DNA of 64,000 bases, taken from CAMREV01 sp051656125 (GTDB taxonomy: Bacteria; Bacillota_I; Bacilli_A; Mycoplasmatales; Mycoplasmoidaceae). The notes beneath the pieces are model-generated. The model was not told where the DNA came from, ran no database searches, and saw only the letters and a program-made list of their open reading frames with translations. Positions 41,619 to 53,483 of the stretch are shown here, one piece after another; the first letter of the stretch is position 1, and each line of letters begins with the position of its first letter. The stretch is from positions 62,001-126,000 of the forward strand of contig JBOGBH010000052.1 of assembly GCA_051656125.1 (NCBI GenBank). Reading direction: 5' to 3'. The translations under genes were made by a program, and so were the position numbers.

Positions 41619-43457
41619 TTATTTTTTTCCTGTATTATTTTTTCTTACTAACTTGTAAATTTCAATAATATCACCTTCTATTATATCATTAAAATTATCA
41701 ATTGTTAAACCACAATCTTTGCCATTTGAAATTTCATTTATTGATTCTTTTCCTGTTTTTAAAGAAGTTAATTTTGCTTTATCTAAGATGACTTCACCAT
41801 TTCTATATACTCTAGCAAAACTTGATCTTGCTATTGTTCCATCAATAACTCTACAACCTGAAATTGTACCAATAGCAGAGTGATGTCACAACTGTCTAAC
41901 TTCAGCCTTTCCAGTCACAACTTCTTCATATATTGGATCTAATCTTCCATGAAGCATTTCTTCAATTTCTTCTTTCAAGTGGAAGATAATGTTATGCGTT
42001 TTAATAAAAACGTCTTCTGATTTGCTAAAATCACTTACTTGATTTGATGGTTCTAAATTAAAACCATAAATAATTGCTTTTGAAGCTTTTGCCAATGATA
42101 CATCAGATTCTGTTATTGGACCAACAGCAGATCTTATAATCACTAATTTTGCGCCTTCAACATCAATTTTTTCAAGAACATTTCTAATTGCTTGTAAAGA
42201 ACCATCAATTTCAGTTTTTAAAACTATTCTTAATATTTTTTTATCTTTATCTTCTTCGCTTAAAAAAACATTAAGAAGATTTTTATTTTTTTGAACCTTT
42301 TTTTCAACTAATGTTTTTGAGTCTTTTTCGTCTTTAGTAATAATAAATTTATCACCAGCACTTGTTACACCATTTAAACCTGAAATTGAAACTGGAGTTG
42401 AAGGAAGAGCAAAAGCAATTTCTTCACCTTTATAGTTTGTCATTTTTTTGATTTTTCCATAGTAACTACCAGCAACAATGAAATCACCAAGCATTAAAGT
42501 TCCATTTCTAACTAAGATACTAGATACAGGACCTAACCCTTTATCTATGTGCGATTCTAAAACAACTCCATTAGCAAGTGATTTTTTAGAACATTTTAAT
42601 TCTAAAATTTCTGCTAACAATAAAATTGAATTTAATAATTCATCAACGTTTTGCCCGCTGATTGCAGAACCTTTTATAAAGATAGTATCTCCGCCTCATT
42701 CTTCAGAAACAAGACCATGTTCAGATAATTCAGCAATAACTCTATCAGTATTAACTCCTGGTTTATCCATTTTATTAATGAAAACAATTATTGGAGAGTT
42801 TGCTGCTCTTGCATGATCAATTGATTCAATTGTTTGAGGTTTTACACCATCATCAGCTGCAACAACTAATACAACAATATCTGTTAAATCTGCACCTCTT
42901 GATCTCATTTGAGAAAAAGCTTCATGTCCAGGAGTGTCTAAGAATGTTAATGATTTTTTATTAAATGTAGTTGTGTAAGCACCAATTCTTTGCGTGATTC
43001 CTCCAACTTCATTTTTGGCAACTAAACCATCTCTAATTTTGTCAAGTAAAGTAGTCTTACCATGATCAACATGTCCCATTATTGTAATAATTGGAGGTCT
43101 TGGTTCATCATTTGCTAAATTTGATTTAGCAATTACTTCTTCCAAAAAGTTTTCTTCATCTACTTGTTCTTCTCATTTAAAATCAAATCCTGATTCTAAA
43201 CAGAATTCACCCATTTGATCAGCTGTTAATTCTGTATTAACATTAATTATTTTTCCCTTCATGAAAAAGAACTTAATAATTTCTTGAGTTTGTTTGCCAA
43301 GTTTTTTAGCAAAATTTTCCGGAGTTAAAAGCGAAGCAAAAATAAAAATTCCATCATTATTTATTCCTGAATCAACTTGCTTAAGAGTTTCTTTAATATT
43401 AATGTTTACTCTTGAGTCATGCTTTTTAAATTTATTAGATTTTATTTTTTTAGCCAT
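41619..43457 (-). CDS. infB: Translation initiation factor IF-2
   Basis: IF-2 is the GTPase that brings initiator tRNA to the 30S subunit. The 612-residue form has a short N-terminal part (IF2-N-like FAKKLGKQTQEIIKFFFMKG). G motifs follow: GHVDHGKTTLLD, GGITQRIGAY, DTPGHEAFSQMR and NKMD; then domains II-IV (ESHIDKGLGPVSSILVRNGT; GRLDPIYEEVVTGKAEVRQL; ISGCRVIDG). TGA codons at 43173, 42696 and 41886 are read as Trp. A near-perfect AAAGGAGGTAAAAGT lies ahead of its ATG. ylxR, usually between nusA and infB, is absent. Confidence 0.95.
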
Positions 43458-43482
43458 ACTTTTACCTCCTTTTTTGTTTTAA

Positions 43483-45057
43483 TTATTCTTCATCAAATTC
43501 TAAGATGTCTAGATTGATATTTTTACCTGCATCATCATTGTTTAAATCTTTTTCAGTAATATCGTCGAATTCATCAAAAAGATTTTCTTCTTCTTTTTTA
43601 GATTTTTTTGGTTTTGATTTTTTGTAATTAGAATTATCGAATGATTTTTTGTTATTGTCAAATAAATCATCTTCATTTAATTCAATATTAACAGTTTTTG
43701 CTTTTTGTGGAGCACTACCAAAGTTTAATATTTGATCTATATCATCATCAGTAATTAATGAACTATTGTATGATTCTGTTTTTTTAGAACCTGATCATTT
43801 ATTTGAATGGGTATTAATGAATGAGAAATCACTATTGTATTCTCCTTCTTTTTTACCAAAAGGTTTACCTTTTTTATTTGCATTATTTCTTTCATCAAAG
43901 TTTCTAACGCTTCTTTGTCAATTACCATTATTATTTCTATTATGTCTTGTAGGAGTCATATGTGAAACATCTTCGTATTCAATTTGATCTTCTTTTGCAA
44001 TTGATAGTGTTTGAATATCAATACTTCAATTAGTAAGTTTAGATATTAATTTAATATTCATACCTTTTCTACCAATTACTTTTGGTAATACTTCATCTTC
44101 AACAATGATCGTTACAAATTTATGTCTTCCATCTGTTGAGTCTTCATCATCAGTTATTTCAAGTCCATAAATTTTTTCAGGAGAACATGCGTTAACTAAG
44201 AATTGCTTAGGATCATCGTCTCATAATATTATGTCAATGTGTTCGCCATTTAAATTTTGCATAATTTCTTTTACTCTTAAACCACCAGGTCCAACACATG
44301 TTCCAACTGGATCTATGTTAGGATCATGAGTTTTAACAGCAACTTTTGTTTTCATGCCTGGAATTCTTGCAATAGCTTTTATTTCAATTTTTCCTTCTTC
44401 AATTTCGCTAATCTCATTTCTTAATAGATTTTCAACTAATCCAGCATCAGCTCTTGATAAAATGATTGGTCATCCCTTTGTTTGTTGTTGAACATTTTTA
44501 ATATAGAAAATATACTTTGAGCCTGGTTCTAGATTTTCACCTGGAATTTGTTCTTTTCTTAAAACGACACCTACTGTATCATTTAGATTAACTTCAACTG
44601 AGTTTTGTTTTCTAGTTTCAACTTCAGCTCTAATATTCATTCCTATTTTATCAGCTCATTGATCATAAACTTTGTTATTTGAACCTTCATTTAATTTTTG
44701 TGAAAAAACTTGCTTTATATGTAGAGCAATCATTCTATCAAATTTTGATATATCTAATTTGTTTTCAATAATATCATTTAGTTTAGCTGAACTCTTAATT
44801 TTTTTTGCATCTGATAAAGTTATTTCAATATCATCATCAATGTCTTCCTTGTCGTCTTGAACAACAGTTTTAAGTTCTGCAAATTCAAATTTTGACTCTG
44901 CACTATTTATAACAACCTTAATGTTTGTTTCTGGATTTTCTTTTAAATAAGCTTTTTCTATAGCTACTGTTAAATCCCTTTCAACATCTTCGATTGATAC
45001 ATTTCTGCTTTTTGAAATCTCTTCTATCAATTCAAAAAAATTTTTCTTAGTTACCAT
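43483..45057 (-). CDS. nusA: Transcription termination/antitermination protein NusA
   Basis: NusA binds RNA polymerase and nascent RNA. The 524-residue protein has the N-terminal domain (MVTKKNFFELIEEISKSRNV), an S1 domain (WADKIGMNIRAEVETRKQNS...SKYIFYIKNVQQ) and two KH domains (GTCVGPGGLRVKEIMQNLNG and VLPKVIGRKGMNIKLISKLT). From about residue 385 to the end it is a disordered tail: first Asn/Arg-rich, then acidic and Lys-rich. That tail is longer than in typical mycoplasma NusA. It heads a nusA-infB-rbfA operon; rimP is not upstream. Confidence 0.94.
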
Positions 45058-45087
45058 TAGTTTTTTAATTTCTCCTGTTTATAAAAA

Positions 45088-45120
45088 TAATAAGTAAGCA
45101 CATAACATGCTTACTTATTA
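45088..45120 (-). terminator. Terminator after rpmA
   Basis: TAATAAGTAAGCA and TGCTTACTTATTA form a 13-bp stem around a 7-base loop, followed by TTTTTA on the minus strand. It separates the rplU-prp-rpmA operon from nusA. Confidence 0.85.
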
Positions 45121-45168
45121 ATCTTATTATACATAATTATTTGATTATATACGAATAACTTTTAAATT

Positions 45169-45786
45169 TTATTTTTCAAGCGGTAGTACACTAACTTTTT
45201 TCTTGTTATCTCCAAAGTTAGAATATTTAACAGTTCCTTCTATTTTAGCAAATAAAGTGTGATCTTTACCTTGACCAACATTAGTCCCTGGATAAATTTT
45301 ATTTCCTCTTTGTCTATAAATTATTTGACCTGACTTAGTGTATTGGCCATCTCCAAGTTTAGCTCCTAAGTTTTTAGGATTAGAGTCCCTACCATTTTTA
45401 GTTGAACCTACACCTTTTTTTGAAGCAAAAAGTTGTAAATTTAGATTTATGTTTTTGTTAAAATTTTTCATTTTATTTTCCCCTTTTACTTCAAAAAAAT
45501 CATTATAGATTTCTATTTTAACTTCTTTTGGATATGCAATTGCTATTGTTTTTAATTGTGAGCTTATTATATTTAGTATATTAGCATCCATTTCTTTTTT
45601 TAAAGAAAAAATAATTTGCCCTTCTTCAGAAACATTTAAGATATTAATTTCATCTTTTTCAAAACTATTAATAAATCCTTGAGATATTGCAGAAACTCCT
45701 GCACAAACAATGTCTTTACCATGGTCATTATAATCAGCATGACCTTTTATTATAAAACCATTATTATATAACTTAATATTAATCAT
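45169..45786 (-). CDS. prp-rpmA: Ribosomal-processing protease Prp in one reading frame with ribosomal protein L27
   Basis: One open frame of 205 codons without any stop joins two genes that are separate in other Firmicutes. Residues 1-105 are the cysteine protease Prp (YsxB), with catalytic His16 and Cys28 in GHADYNDHGKDIVCAGVS (12 apart, as in S. aureus Prp). Residues 106-205 are bL27 with the N-terminal extension LNLQLFASKKG, which Prp cleaves before the Ala (here Phe120-Ala121). The frame can therefore make a protease fused to its own substrate through the cleavage site. An internal ATG at 45471, with AAAGGGGAAAATAAA ahead, could also start L27 alone. It follows rplU by four bases. Confidence 0.88.
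   Translation of the reverse strand: MINIKLYNNGFIIKGHADYNDHGKDIVCAGVSAISQGFINSFEKDEINILNVSEEGQIIFSLKKEMDANILNIISSQLKTIAIAYPKEVKIEIYNDFFEVKGENKMKNFNKNINLNLQLFASKKGVGSTKNGRDSNPKNLGAKLGDGQYTKSGQIIYRQRGNKIYPGTNVGQGKDHTLFAKIEGTVKYSNFGDNKKKVSVLPLEK
45471..45486 (-). promoter_or_regulatory. Internal ribosome binding site and start for L27
   Basis: Inside the prp-rpmA frame AAAGGGG lies 7 bases before an in-frame ATG (45469-45471). This would give a separate 100-residue L27 precursor and decides whether the fusion protein is the only product or a by-product. Confidence 0.6.
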
Positions 45787-45790
45787 AATA

Positions 45791-46093
45791 TTACTTAGCG
45801 TTAATGCTAACTACTGACATTTTAGTGTAAGCCTGTCTGTGGCCTTTTCTCTTTAGCATTCTACTATATCTTTTATGTTTAATAATGTTGATCTTTTTTT
45901 GTTTTCCTTGTTTTTCAATCTTACAAGTAACACTAGCTCCCTTAATGTAGGGCGATCCAACTTTATTGTCTATCATTAAAACATTTTCAAAGTTAGCTAC
46001 TTCACCTTCATTTTTTTCAAGTTTTTCAACATAAATAATGTCATCTTTTTGGACTTTATATTGTTTTCCGCCTGTTTCAAATATTGCAAACAT
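45791..46093 (-). CDS. rplU: 50S ribosomal protein L21
   Basis: The 100-residue bL21 shows MFAIFETGGKQYKVQKDDII, FENVLMIDN, GASVTCKIEKQGKQKKINI and the C-terminal KHKRYSRMLKRKGHRQAYTK. The start at 46093 has AAGGAGAAAAAA ahead; an upstream in-frame ATG at 46126 has no such site. It is the first gene of rplU-prp-rpmA. Confidence 0.95.
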   Translation of the reverse strand: MFAIFETGGKQYKVQKDDIIYVEKLEKNEGEVANFENVLMIDNKVGSPYIKGASVTCKIEKQGKQKKINIIKHKRYSRMLKRKGHRQAYTKMSVVSINAK

Positions 46094-46215
46094 TTTTTTC
46101 TCCTTATAATTTTTATAAAATGTCATAAAAATACAATTTTTTAGCTATTTAAAAAATCATAGCAAATTAATAATAACATATTTTATGTTTTTTATAAATT
46201 CTTTAAAAAATAAGT

Positions 46216-47982
46216 TTATGTTGTTGTTTTAAAACCGATTTTAGCACCTTTTTTAATTTCGTTGTGTAAACTAGTGTTTACATGAAGTTGGAAAGCGAAA
46301 ATGTTAGCTTTAATTTGTTCAACATCATTACTTTCAATTCAAACAGAAACTTTTTCAATTCAGTCAATAGATTTTTGTCTATTAAAGAATGGAGGAATAT
46401 TTTGTTCATTATCTTGAACATATGCAATTAGAATGTTTAAATAATCTCAAATTATTTGAACTAATTGGTTATCCTTAACCTTTTGTAAATCTAAAGACTT
46501 GTATTTTTCAGCATCCTTAATCATTTTGTTAATTTCAGAAGCATCTAATCCTGAAGTATCTTTAATAACAGCTGATTTAACAACACCTGTTTTTAAGTTT
46601 TTAGAAGAAACATTTAAAATTCCATCCATATCAACATAATAAGAAACTTCTACTTCGGTTTGCCCTTTAGGAGCTGGATCAACTAAGAATTCAAATCCAC
46701 CTAATAATTTATTATCGATAGCCATTGGTCTTTCACCTTGAAACACTTTAATGTCAATCGCAGTTTGATTATCATATGTTGTTGCAAATATATCTGAAAC
46801 AGTTACAGGAATATTTGTATTTCTTTTAATAATGTTATAAATTGTTCCGTCATACGTTTCCATACCTAGACTTAATGGAATAACGTCTTTTAGTTCAGCA
46901 TCAATTTCACCTTTTAAAATCGCACCTTGAATTGCAGCACCTAATGCAACAACTTCGTCAGGGTTAACATCACTATCTAATTGTGCGCCAAATGTTGTAG
47001 TTAAATATTCTCTAACCATTGGCATTTTTGTAGAACCACCAACTAGAACAACTTTATCAATTTGTTCATTTGTTAGACCAGATTCAGTAATCGCATCCAT
47101 AACTGGAGCCATTGTTCTTTCCATTAATGGTCTAGTCATTTCTAGAAATTGAGCTTTAGTAATATGAATCGATGATCCTTGAATTTTAGTAAAAATAGAA
47201 ACATCTAAATCTAATTCATCCATTGAAGATAATTGAATTTTAACAAATTCAGAATAAGATTTTAACTTATTAGTAATATTTTTGTCATTTTCATCAATAT
47301 CAATTCTGTAAATTTTATTTATTTCAGAATCTATTCATTTAGCTACAGCATTATCTCAGTCATCCCCACCTAAATGGTTGTCCCCACTTGTAGAAAGAAC
47401 TGTATAAATTCCTTCTTTCATATGTAGAACAGTAACGTCAAATGTACCACCACCAAGGTCATAAACTAAAATGTTTAGTTCTGAACCATCTCTTTCAGTA
47501 CCATAAGCTAATGCAGCAGCTGTTGGCTCATTAATAATTCTTAATACTTCTAATCCAGCAATTCTACCTGCATTTTTTGTTGCCTGTCTTTGACCATCGT
47601 CAAAATAAGCAGGAACAGTAATAACAACTTTGTTTATTTTTTTATTTAATGCTAATTCAGCTCTATTTTTAATGTAAGAAAGTATTTTTGCTGAAATTTC
47701 TTCTGGCGTAAATTCTCTTCCTTCAATATTAATTTTTTCTTTTGAACCCATTAATCTCTTAACAGAGTAAATAACATTTTTATTTTCTTGTAAAAGGTAT
47801 TCTTTTGCTTCATCCCCTACAATGATATTTTCGCCTTCAATAACTACGATTGAAGGAATTGTTCTTTTTCCTTGTTCGTTAACAATTATTTGTGGTTCCT
47901 TGTCGATAACAACAGCCACACAAGAGTTTGTTGTACCAAGGTCAATCCCAAGAATTATTTCATCATTGTCTACTTTAGCCAT
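46216..47982 (-). CDS. dnaK: Chaperone DnaK (Hsp70)
   Basis: The ATP-dependent Hsp70 chaperone, 588 residues. Motifs: ILGIDLGTTNSCVAVV, RIINEPTAAALAYG, ILVYDLGGGTFDVTVL, VVLVGGSTKMPMVREYL and the substrate-binding start DVIPLSLGMETYDG...IIKRNTNIPV. The lid ends without the EEVD-like or acidic tail of other bacteria. TGA codons at 47356 and 46447 are read as Trp. No CIRCE operator (TTAGCACTC-N9-GAGTGCTAA) is seen upstream. AAAGGAAAAAAT is the ribosome binding site. It stands alone, without grpE or dnaJ. Confidence 0.95.
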
Positions 47983-48059
47983 ATTTTTTCCTTTATTTAA
48001 TTAACATTTTTAAACATACATATTAATTTTAATATTTTTTTTTATTTTTATAATACTTT

Positions 48060-50900
48060 TTAAATAATTTTACTTAAAAACTGTCCTGTATAAGATTTTT
48101 TATTATTAACAATTTCTTGTAAAGTGCCCTCTGCAACTATCTCTCCACCATTACTTCCGCCATCTGGGCCAATGTCAACAATATAATCTGCAACTTTAAT
48201 CAATTCAAGATTATGCTCAATAACAATCACTGTGTCGCCATTATCAACAATTCTATTTAAAACTTTAATTAGTAATGAAACATCATGTATATGTAAGCCA
48301 GTTGTTGGTTCATCAAGAACATATAAAGTTTTTCCTGTTGCTTTCTTTTGTAAGAATTTTGCAATCTTAATTCTTTGAGCTTCTCCACCAGAAAGTTTTG
48401 TAGCTTGTTCACCTAACTTTATGTATCCTAGTCCGACATCTTGCATTAGTTGAAGCTTTCTTTTGATTTGAGCTACAGATTGAAAGAATTCAATTGCAGA
48501 ATCAACACTCATTTCTAAAACATCATAAATAGATTTACCTTTTCATAAAATTGAAAGAGTTTCATTGTTATATTTTTTCCCATTACACTCAACACACTTG
48601 ATATAAACATCTGGTAAAAAATGCATTTCGATTTTTTTAACACCATCACCTTGACAATTCTCACATCTTCCACCTTTTACATTAAATGAGAACCTACCTT
48701 TTTTATAACCTCTTTCCTTTGAAAGTTTTGTGTTTGTAAAGATATCTCTAATATCATCAAAAACAGTTACATAAGTAGCTGGATTTGATCTAGGAGTTCT
48801 TCCAATTGGGTCTTGTGATATTTTTATTACTTTATCAATGTTTTTGATTCCATCAATCTTTTTGTATTTTAAAGGAGTGATAAAAGGATTTGAAATTTCT
48901 TTTTCGATTGCCTTTACTAATGTTTCGTTAATAAGTGTAGATTTACCAGAGCCTGAAACACCTGTAATCGCAATTAATTTATTTAAAGGAATTTTTAAAT
49001 TTACATTTTTCAAATTATGACCAGATGCACCAGCTAAAATTAATGATTTACCATTTCCGTTTCTAATTTTTTTAGGGATTGGAATAAATTTCTTTTTAGA
49101 TAAATATTGACCTGTTAAAGATTTGCTATCTTTTTCAACATGAGATGGAGTTCCGTGAGAAATTACTTGACCACCAAATTGCCCTGCGCCTGGGCCAATA
49201 TCAATTAAGTAGTCTGCTAATCTCATAGTATCTTCATCATGTTCAACAACAATTAATGTATTACCAAGATCTCTCATTTTTTTAAGAGTATCAATTAGTC
49301 TATTATTGTCTTTTTGATGCAATCCAATTGACGGCTCATCAAGCACATATAAAACACCTGTTAATGAAGAACCAATTTGAGTAGCTAATCTTATTCTCTG
49401 CGATTCTCCTCCTGATAATGTTGATGCAGTTCTTGATAAAGTTAAATAATTTAATCCAACATCTTGTAGAAATGATAATCTGCTAATAATTTCATTTAAT
49501 GCTAAATTAATTATTTGAGCATCTTCTTTGCTTAATTCAAGATTTAAAAAGAAATCATAACACTTATCAATTGTATATTCTGTAATATCAATAATGTCTT
49601 TTTTATTTAATTTAACACATAATGCATTTTCTGAAAGTCTTTTGCCCAAACAAGTAGGGCATTGAACATTAGACATATACTTTGAATAATATTCTCTTGA
49701 AAGTTCTGAAGTGGTGCTCATATGTCTTCTTTTAATTAAAGAATAGATACCTTCAGCATGTTCAAAAGCATTATATAATGTTCCCGAAACTGTTCTAATT
49801 CTAATTTCTATTTTTTCTTCTGACTCATATAAAATATTATTTAACTCTTCTGGGGTAAAATCAATAATTTTTTTATTTTTATCTATTTTGAAATGTTTTA
49901 ATAAAGCCTCAAATTTTTGTCAATCAATCGAACTTGTTTCTTGAGTATTTTTAAAATAATCGATTGCTCCATCATTAATTGATAAGTTTGCATCTGGAAT
50001 AAGTTTTGATACATCTGGCTCATATTTAAAACCTAGACCATTACAATTAGGGCAGGCACCAATCGGAGAATTAAATGAAAATAATCTTGGTTCAAGCTCA
50101 GGAATTGAAAAGCTACATTTGTTACACGAATGGTTTAATGATAGAATTTCTTCTTCATCATCTAAAACTAAGCAAACAGAACCTTTTGCTTCATTAGTTG
50201 CTTTTTCAATGCCTTCATATACTCTTGATTTAGTAATTAAATCATCGTTTATTATTATTCTGTCTATAACTATATCAATGTCATGTTTTTTATTTTTTTC
50301 CAAAATAATTTCATCATCTAATGAATAGTATTCACCATTAACTCTTACTCTTAAATATCCTAGATGTAGAAGCTCTTTAAACTTATTATGAAAAGTTCCC
50401 TTTTCACTTCTAATTATAGGTGCAAGAATTTGAAGTTTTGTTCCTTCAGGCATTTTAAATATTCTTTCTTGAATTGATTGAATAGTAAGCGTCTTTATTT
50501 CTCCATGACCTTTAGGACAGAAGGGTTTTCCAACTCTTGCAAAAACTAATCTAAAATAATCATAAATTTCTGTTGTTGTTCCAACTGTTGATCTAGGATT
50601 ATTCGAAGTTGTTTTTTGTTCAATTGAAATTGCTGGAGATAAACCTTCAATTGAATCAACATCTGGTTTTTCATTTCCACCTAAAAATTGTCGAGCATAT
50701 GAAGACAAAGATTCTAAATATCTTCTTTGACCTTCAGCATAAATTGTATCAAATGCCAAAGAAGATTTTCCAGAGCCTGATAAACCAGTTATAACAACTA
50801 ATTTATTTTTAGGAATATTTATATCAAGATTTTTAAGATTATTTTCTCTTGCACCCTTTACAATGATGTAATCTTTTGAGTTAATTTTATTTTCTTTCAT
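48060..50900 (-). CDS. uvrA: UvrABC system protein A
   Basis: UvrA recognises DNA damage for nucleotide excision repair. The 946-residue protein has two ABC ATPase modules, with Walker A GLSGSGKSSLAFDT (about 39-52) and GVSGSGKSTLINET. Signature motifs TLSGGESQRIRLA and KLSGGEAQRIKIA follow, and zinc fingers are seen as CNKC...CPNC and CENC...CVEC. Signature insertion domains are complete. Four TGA codons are read as Trp. It lies alone between trxA and dnaK. Confidence 0.95.
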
Positions 50901-50995
50901 AAAAACCTATCTTAATCGCATTAAATAATAGCATTATTAATAATAATTCAAAAAAATATAAATTATTAAAAAATATTGCTATTTGAGATATAAAA

Positions 50996-51024
50996 AAAGC
51001 AAGTTAATAAATTACTTGCTTTCT
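50996..51024 (-). terminator. Terminator of trxA
   Basis: AAAGCAAGT and ACTTGCTTT form a 9-bp stem around an 8-base loop, followed on the minus strand by TTTTTTT, starting just after the trxA stop. Confidence 0.85.
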
Positions 51025-51026
51025 AA

Positions 51027-51347
51027 TTACTTATGGTTGTTAATCATTTCTTCAAATTTTGAAATGTCTTTATAGCCTGAAAATCTTTCTACTTCTTTTC
51101 CGTCTTTAAAGAAAATTGTTGTAGGAACAGTGTTAACATTGTATTTGCTTACTATATCCTTTGTTTCTTCAGCATCAATATCTATTTCACCAAATAATAA
51201 ATCACTATATTTAGTTGAAGCTTCAGCATAAATAGGAGAAAACATTTGACAAGGACCACATCATTCAGCTGAGAACTTTAAGACAGTTAAGTTTTTTGAG
51301 TTTTCAATTTCATTTAAGTTGCTATTTGTTATAATTTTTTTAGGCAT
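51027..51347 (-). CDS. trxA: Thioredoxin
   Basis: A 106-residue thioredoxin with the active site WCGPC (Cys30, Cys33) in LKFSAEWCGPCQM, then IDIDAEETKDIVSKYNV, VPTTIFFKDGKEV with the cis-Pro, and a final helix. It supplies reducing power for protein disulfides and ribonucleotide reductase. GGGAGTAAAAA precedes the start. Monocistronic with its own terminator. Confidence 0.95.
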
Positions 51348-51441
51348 TTTTTACTCCCGTATTTTTGTTACTAATATATTATATTATTTTTTTATTAAAA
51401 AATATTTATTTAATTTATATAATTTATTTAAGGATTTTATA

Positions 51442-51879
51442 TTGATAAGCTATATTTCTAATTCTAAAATAAAAAAAGGTAGTCAAATATTGTTTGATAA
51501 AATTTGTTTTGAACTTTCTAAGTTAATTAATATTAAAAAAACATTATTCTTTGAGTTATCAATAATAGATGATTTAAAAATGCAAAGCTTATGTAAAAAT
51601 TATTATAAAAGAAAAAAGACAACAGATGTTCTTTCTTTCCCAAGTGATGAAGTTATTTTTAAAACATCAAATATTATGGGCGAAGTTTTTATTAATGATG
51701 ATAAAGTAATATCCCAATCAAAGAAATATAATCATTCTTATGAGCGGGAGTTATGTTTTCTTTTTACACATGGTATACTACACCTATTAGGGTATAATCA
51801 CCAAAATAAAGATGAAGAGAAAAAAATGTTTGATATTCAAAAAGAAATTTTAAAGAAGATTAATATAGATAGAGAGTAA
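51442..51879 (+). CDS. ybeY: Endoribonuclease YbeY
   Basis: A metal-dependent RNase for 16S rRNA maturation. The zinc motif HGILHLLGYNH matches the family HxxxHxxGxxH, and RKKTTDVLSFPSDEV and IMGEVFIND precede it. The frame stays open upstream through a hydrophobic stretch, but that part is unlike the family. The best start is TTG at 51442, eight bases after AAGGA, giving 145 residues, the usual length. Two bases separate it from era. Confidence 0.9.
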   Translation: MISYISNSKIKKGSQILFDKICFELSKLINIKKTLFFELSIIDDLKMQSLCKNYYKRKKTTDVLSFPSDEVIFKTSNIMGEVFINDDKVISQSKKYNHSYERELCFLFTHGILHLLGYNHQNKDEEKKMFDIQKEILKKINIDRE

Positions 51880-51881
51880 TT

Positions 51882-52772
51882 ATGAAAATAGGATACGTAA
51901 GTATAGTAGGAAAACCAAATGTTGGTAAATCAACATTAATAAATAACATCTTAAATAAAAAGATTTCAATTGCAACTTTTAAACCTCAAACTACAAGAAA
52001 TAAAATATATGCAGTTTATCAAGATGAAGATTCTCAAATTGTTTTCATAGATACTCCAGGTTTTCATAATTCTAAAAATAAATTGGATTTATTTTTAAAC
52101 TCAGAGGTTAAGAGTTCTTTAAAGAGAAGTGAAACATGTATTTTTTTAACTGATCCATCAAGAGAATTTGATGATGAAGATTTTGATTTAGTAAAGCAAA
52201 TAAATTCATTTAAAATAAAAAATATAATTTGTTTAATTAATAAAATAGACATTTGTAAAAAAGAAGAAATTGATGATAGATATGCATTTATTGAAAAACA
52301 ATATCCAAACTTTATTATTAAAAAAATATCTGCTAATAATAATGATGAAGTTAGAAAAGTTCTTTCGTACTTAAAAACAATTTTAGAAGATAGCGATCAT
52401 CCATTATTAGAAAATATTGAGGATCTTGATTCTTCAGATGAATTTATTATTAATGAAATAGTTAGGGAAAAAATTTTACTTAACTTTCAACAAGAAATTC
52501 CTTATAGCGTTGCAGTTGTTACTCAAAAAATTAATTATGATAAGGAAAAAAATTTAACTAAAATATATGCTGATATTATTGTTGAAAAAGAATCTCAAAA
52601 GCCGATAATAATTGGTAAGGGTGGATCAATGATAAAAAAAATTGGAACACTTGCAAGAGAAGAACTATTAGAAATATACAGTTCAAAAATATTTTTGGAA
52701 TTAAATGTTAAAGTCAGAAAAAATTGAAGAAACGATAACGAACAAATAAAAAACTTTGGGTATAAAAAGTAA
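51882..52772 (+). CDS. era: GTPase Era
   Basis: Era is a GTPase that binds 16S rRNA and checks 30S maturation. The 296-residue protein has G1 GKPNVGKSTLIN, G2 PQTTRNKI, G3 DTPGF, G4 NKID and a C-terminal KH domain (VEKESQKPIIIGKGGSMIKK). One TGA near the C-terminus is read as Trp. It is coupled to ybeY upstream and overlaps recO (TAATG). Confidence 0.95.
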
Positions 52773-53440
52773 TGAGTGAAACTATTTTAAAGGGATATAT
52801 AATTGCAATTAAAGATTATCAACTATTTGATAACATAATTACATTTTTTGGAAATGACAATAGAGTTTATAATCTTTTATCTTTAGGAAGTAGAAAAATA
52901 TTATCTAAAAACGGAAGAAATATGAAAATTGGTGCATTGATTGAATTTGAATTTTTTCAAGCAAGATTAATTGGCAATTTATCAAAATTAAAAAAATTAA
53001 ATATTATAAATGATGTTTCTTGAGAAATAGTTAAATTAGATATAATTGAATTTCTAAATCAATTTTTAGTTAAAGGAAATAATAATTTCAAATTTAATAC
53101 TTACCAAAAAATAATGAATATGATTTCAGAAAATAGAGACATAAATTTTATTTCATTATTTTGCTTGTTTGAAATAATAAAATCAATTGGTTTAAGATTT
53201 GCGTTAAATGGCTGTGCGGTTTGTAATTATAATAAAGTTAAAACTACATCAATTAGATTTCAAGGTTTTTTGTGTGAGCAATGTTGTAGAGAAAATAGCG
53301 AATATATTTATGATACAGATGTAAATAAAATTTTTTATTTTTTAAATAAAAAAAATTACAAAGAAATATTAGAAATTAGTGAAAGTAATAAATTGATAGC
53401 AATTGCATTTATGAAAACTTTTATTAAGGTTTATCACTAA
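52772..53440 (+). CDS. recO: DNA repair protein RecO
   Basis: RecO anneals single strands and helps load RecA. The 222-residue protein shows an N-terminal OB fold (LKGYIIAIKDYQLFDNIITF) and a helical domain with zinc cysteines CAVC and CEQC. It resembles Firmicutes RecO in size and domain order, though the sequence is divergent. The start overlaps the era stop. ybeY-era-recO is a common Firmicutes order, which supports the call. Confidence 0.88.
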
Positions 53441-53483
53441 TGGTATAATTAACATAATTTATATTTTTAAAGAGGGAGCGAAT

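Noticed and set aside
43458..43482. A missing ylxR or L7Ae-like gene between nusA and infB
   Set aside because: Only 25 bases separate the genes and they hold the infB ribosome binding site, so the gene is absent, not overlooked.
47983..48059. CIRCE heat-shock operator ahead of dnaK
   Set aside because: No TTAGCACTC/GAGTGCTAA pair is present in the short gap after uvrA.
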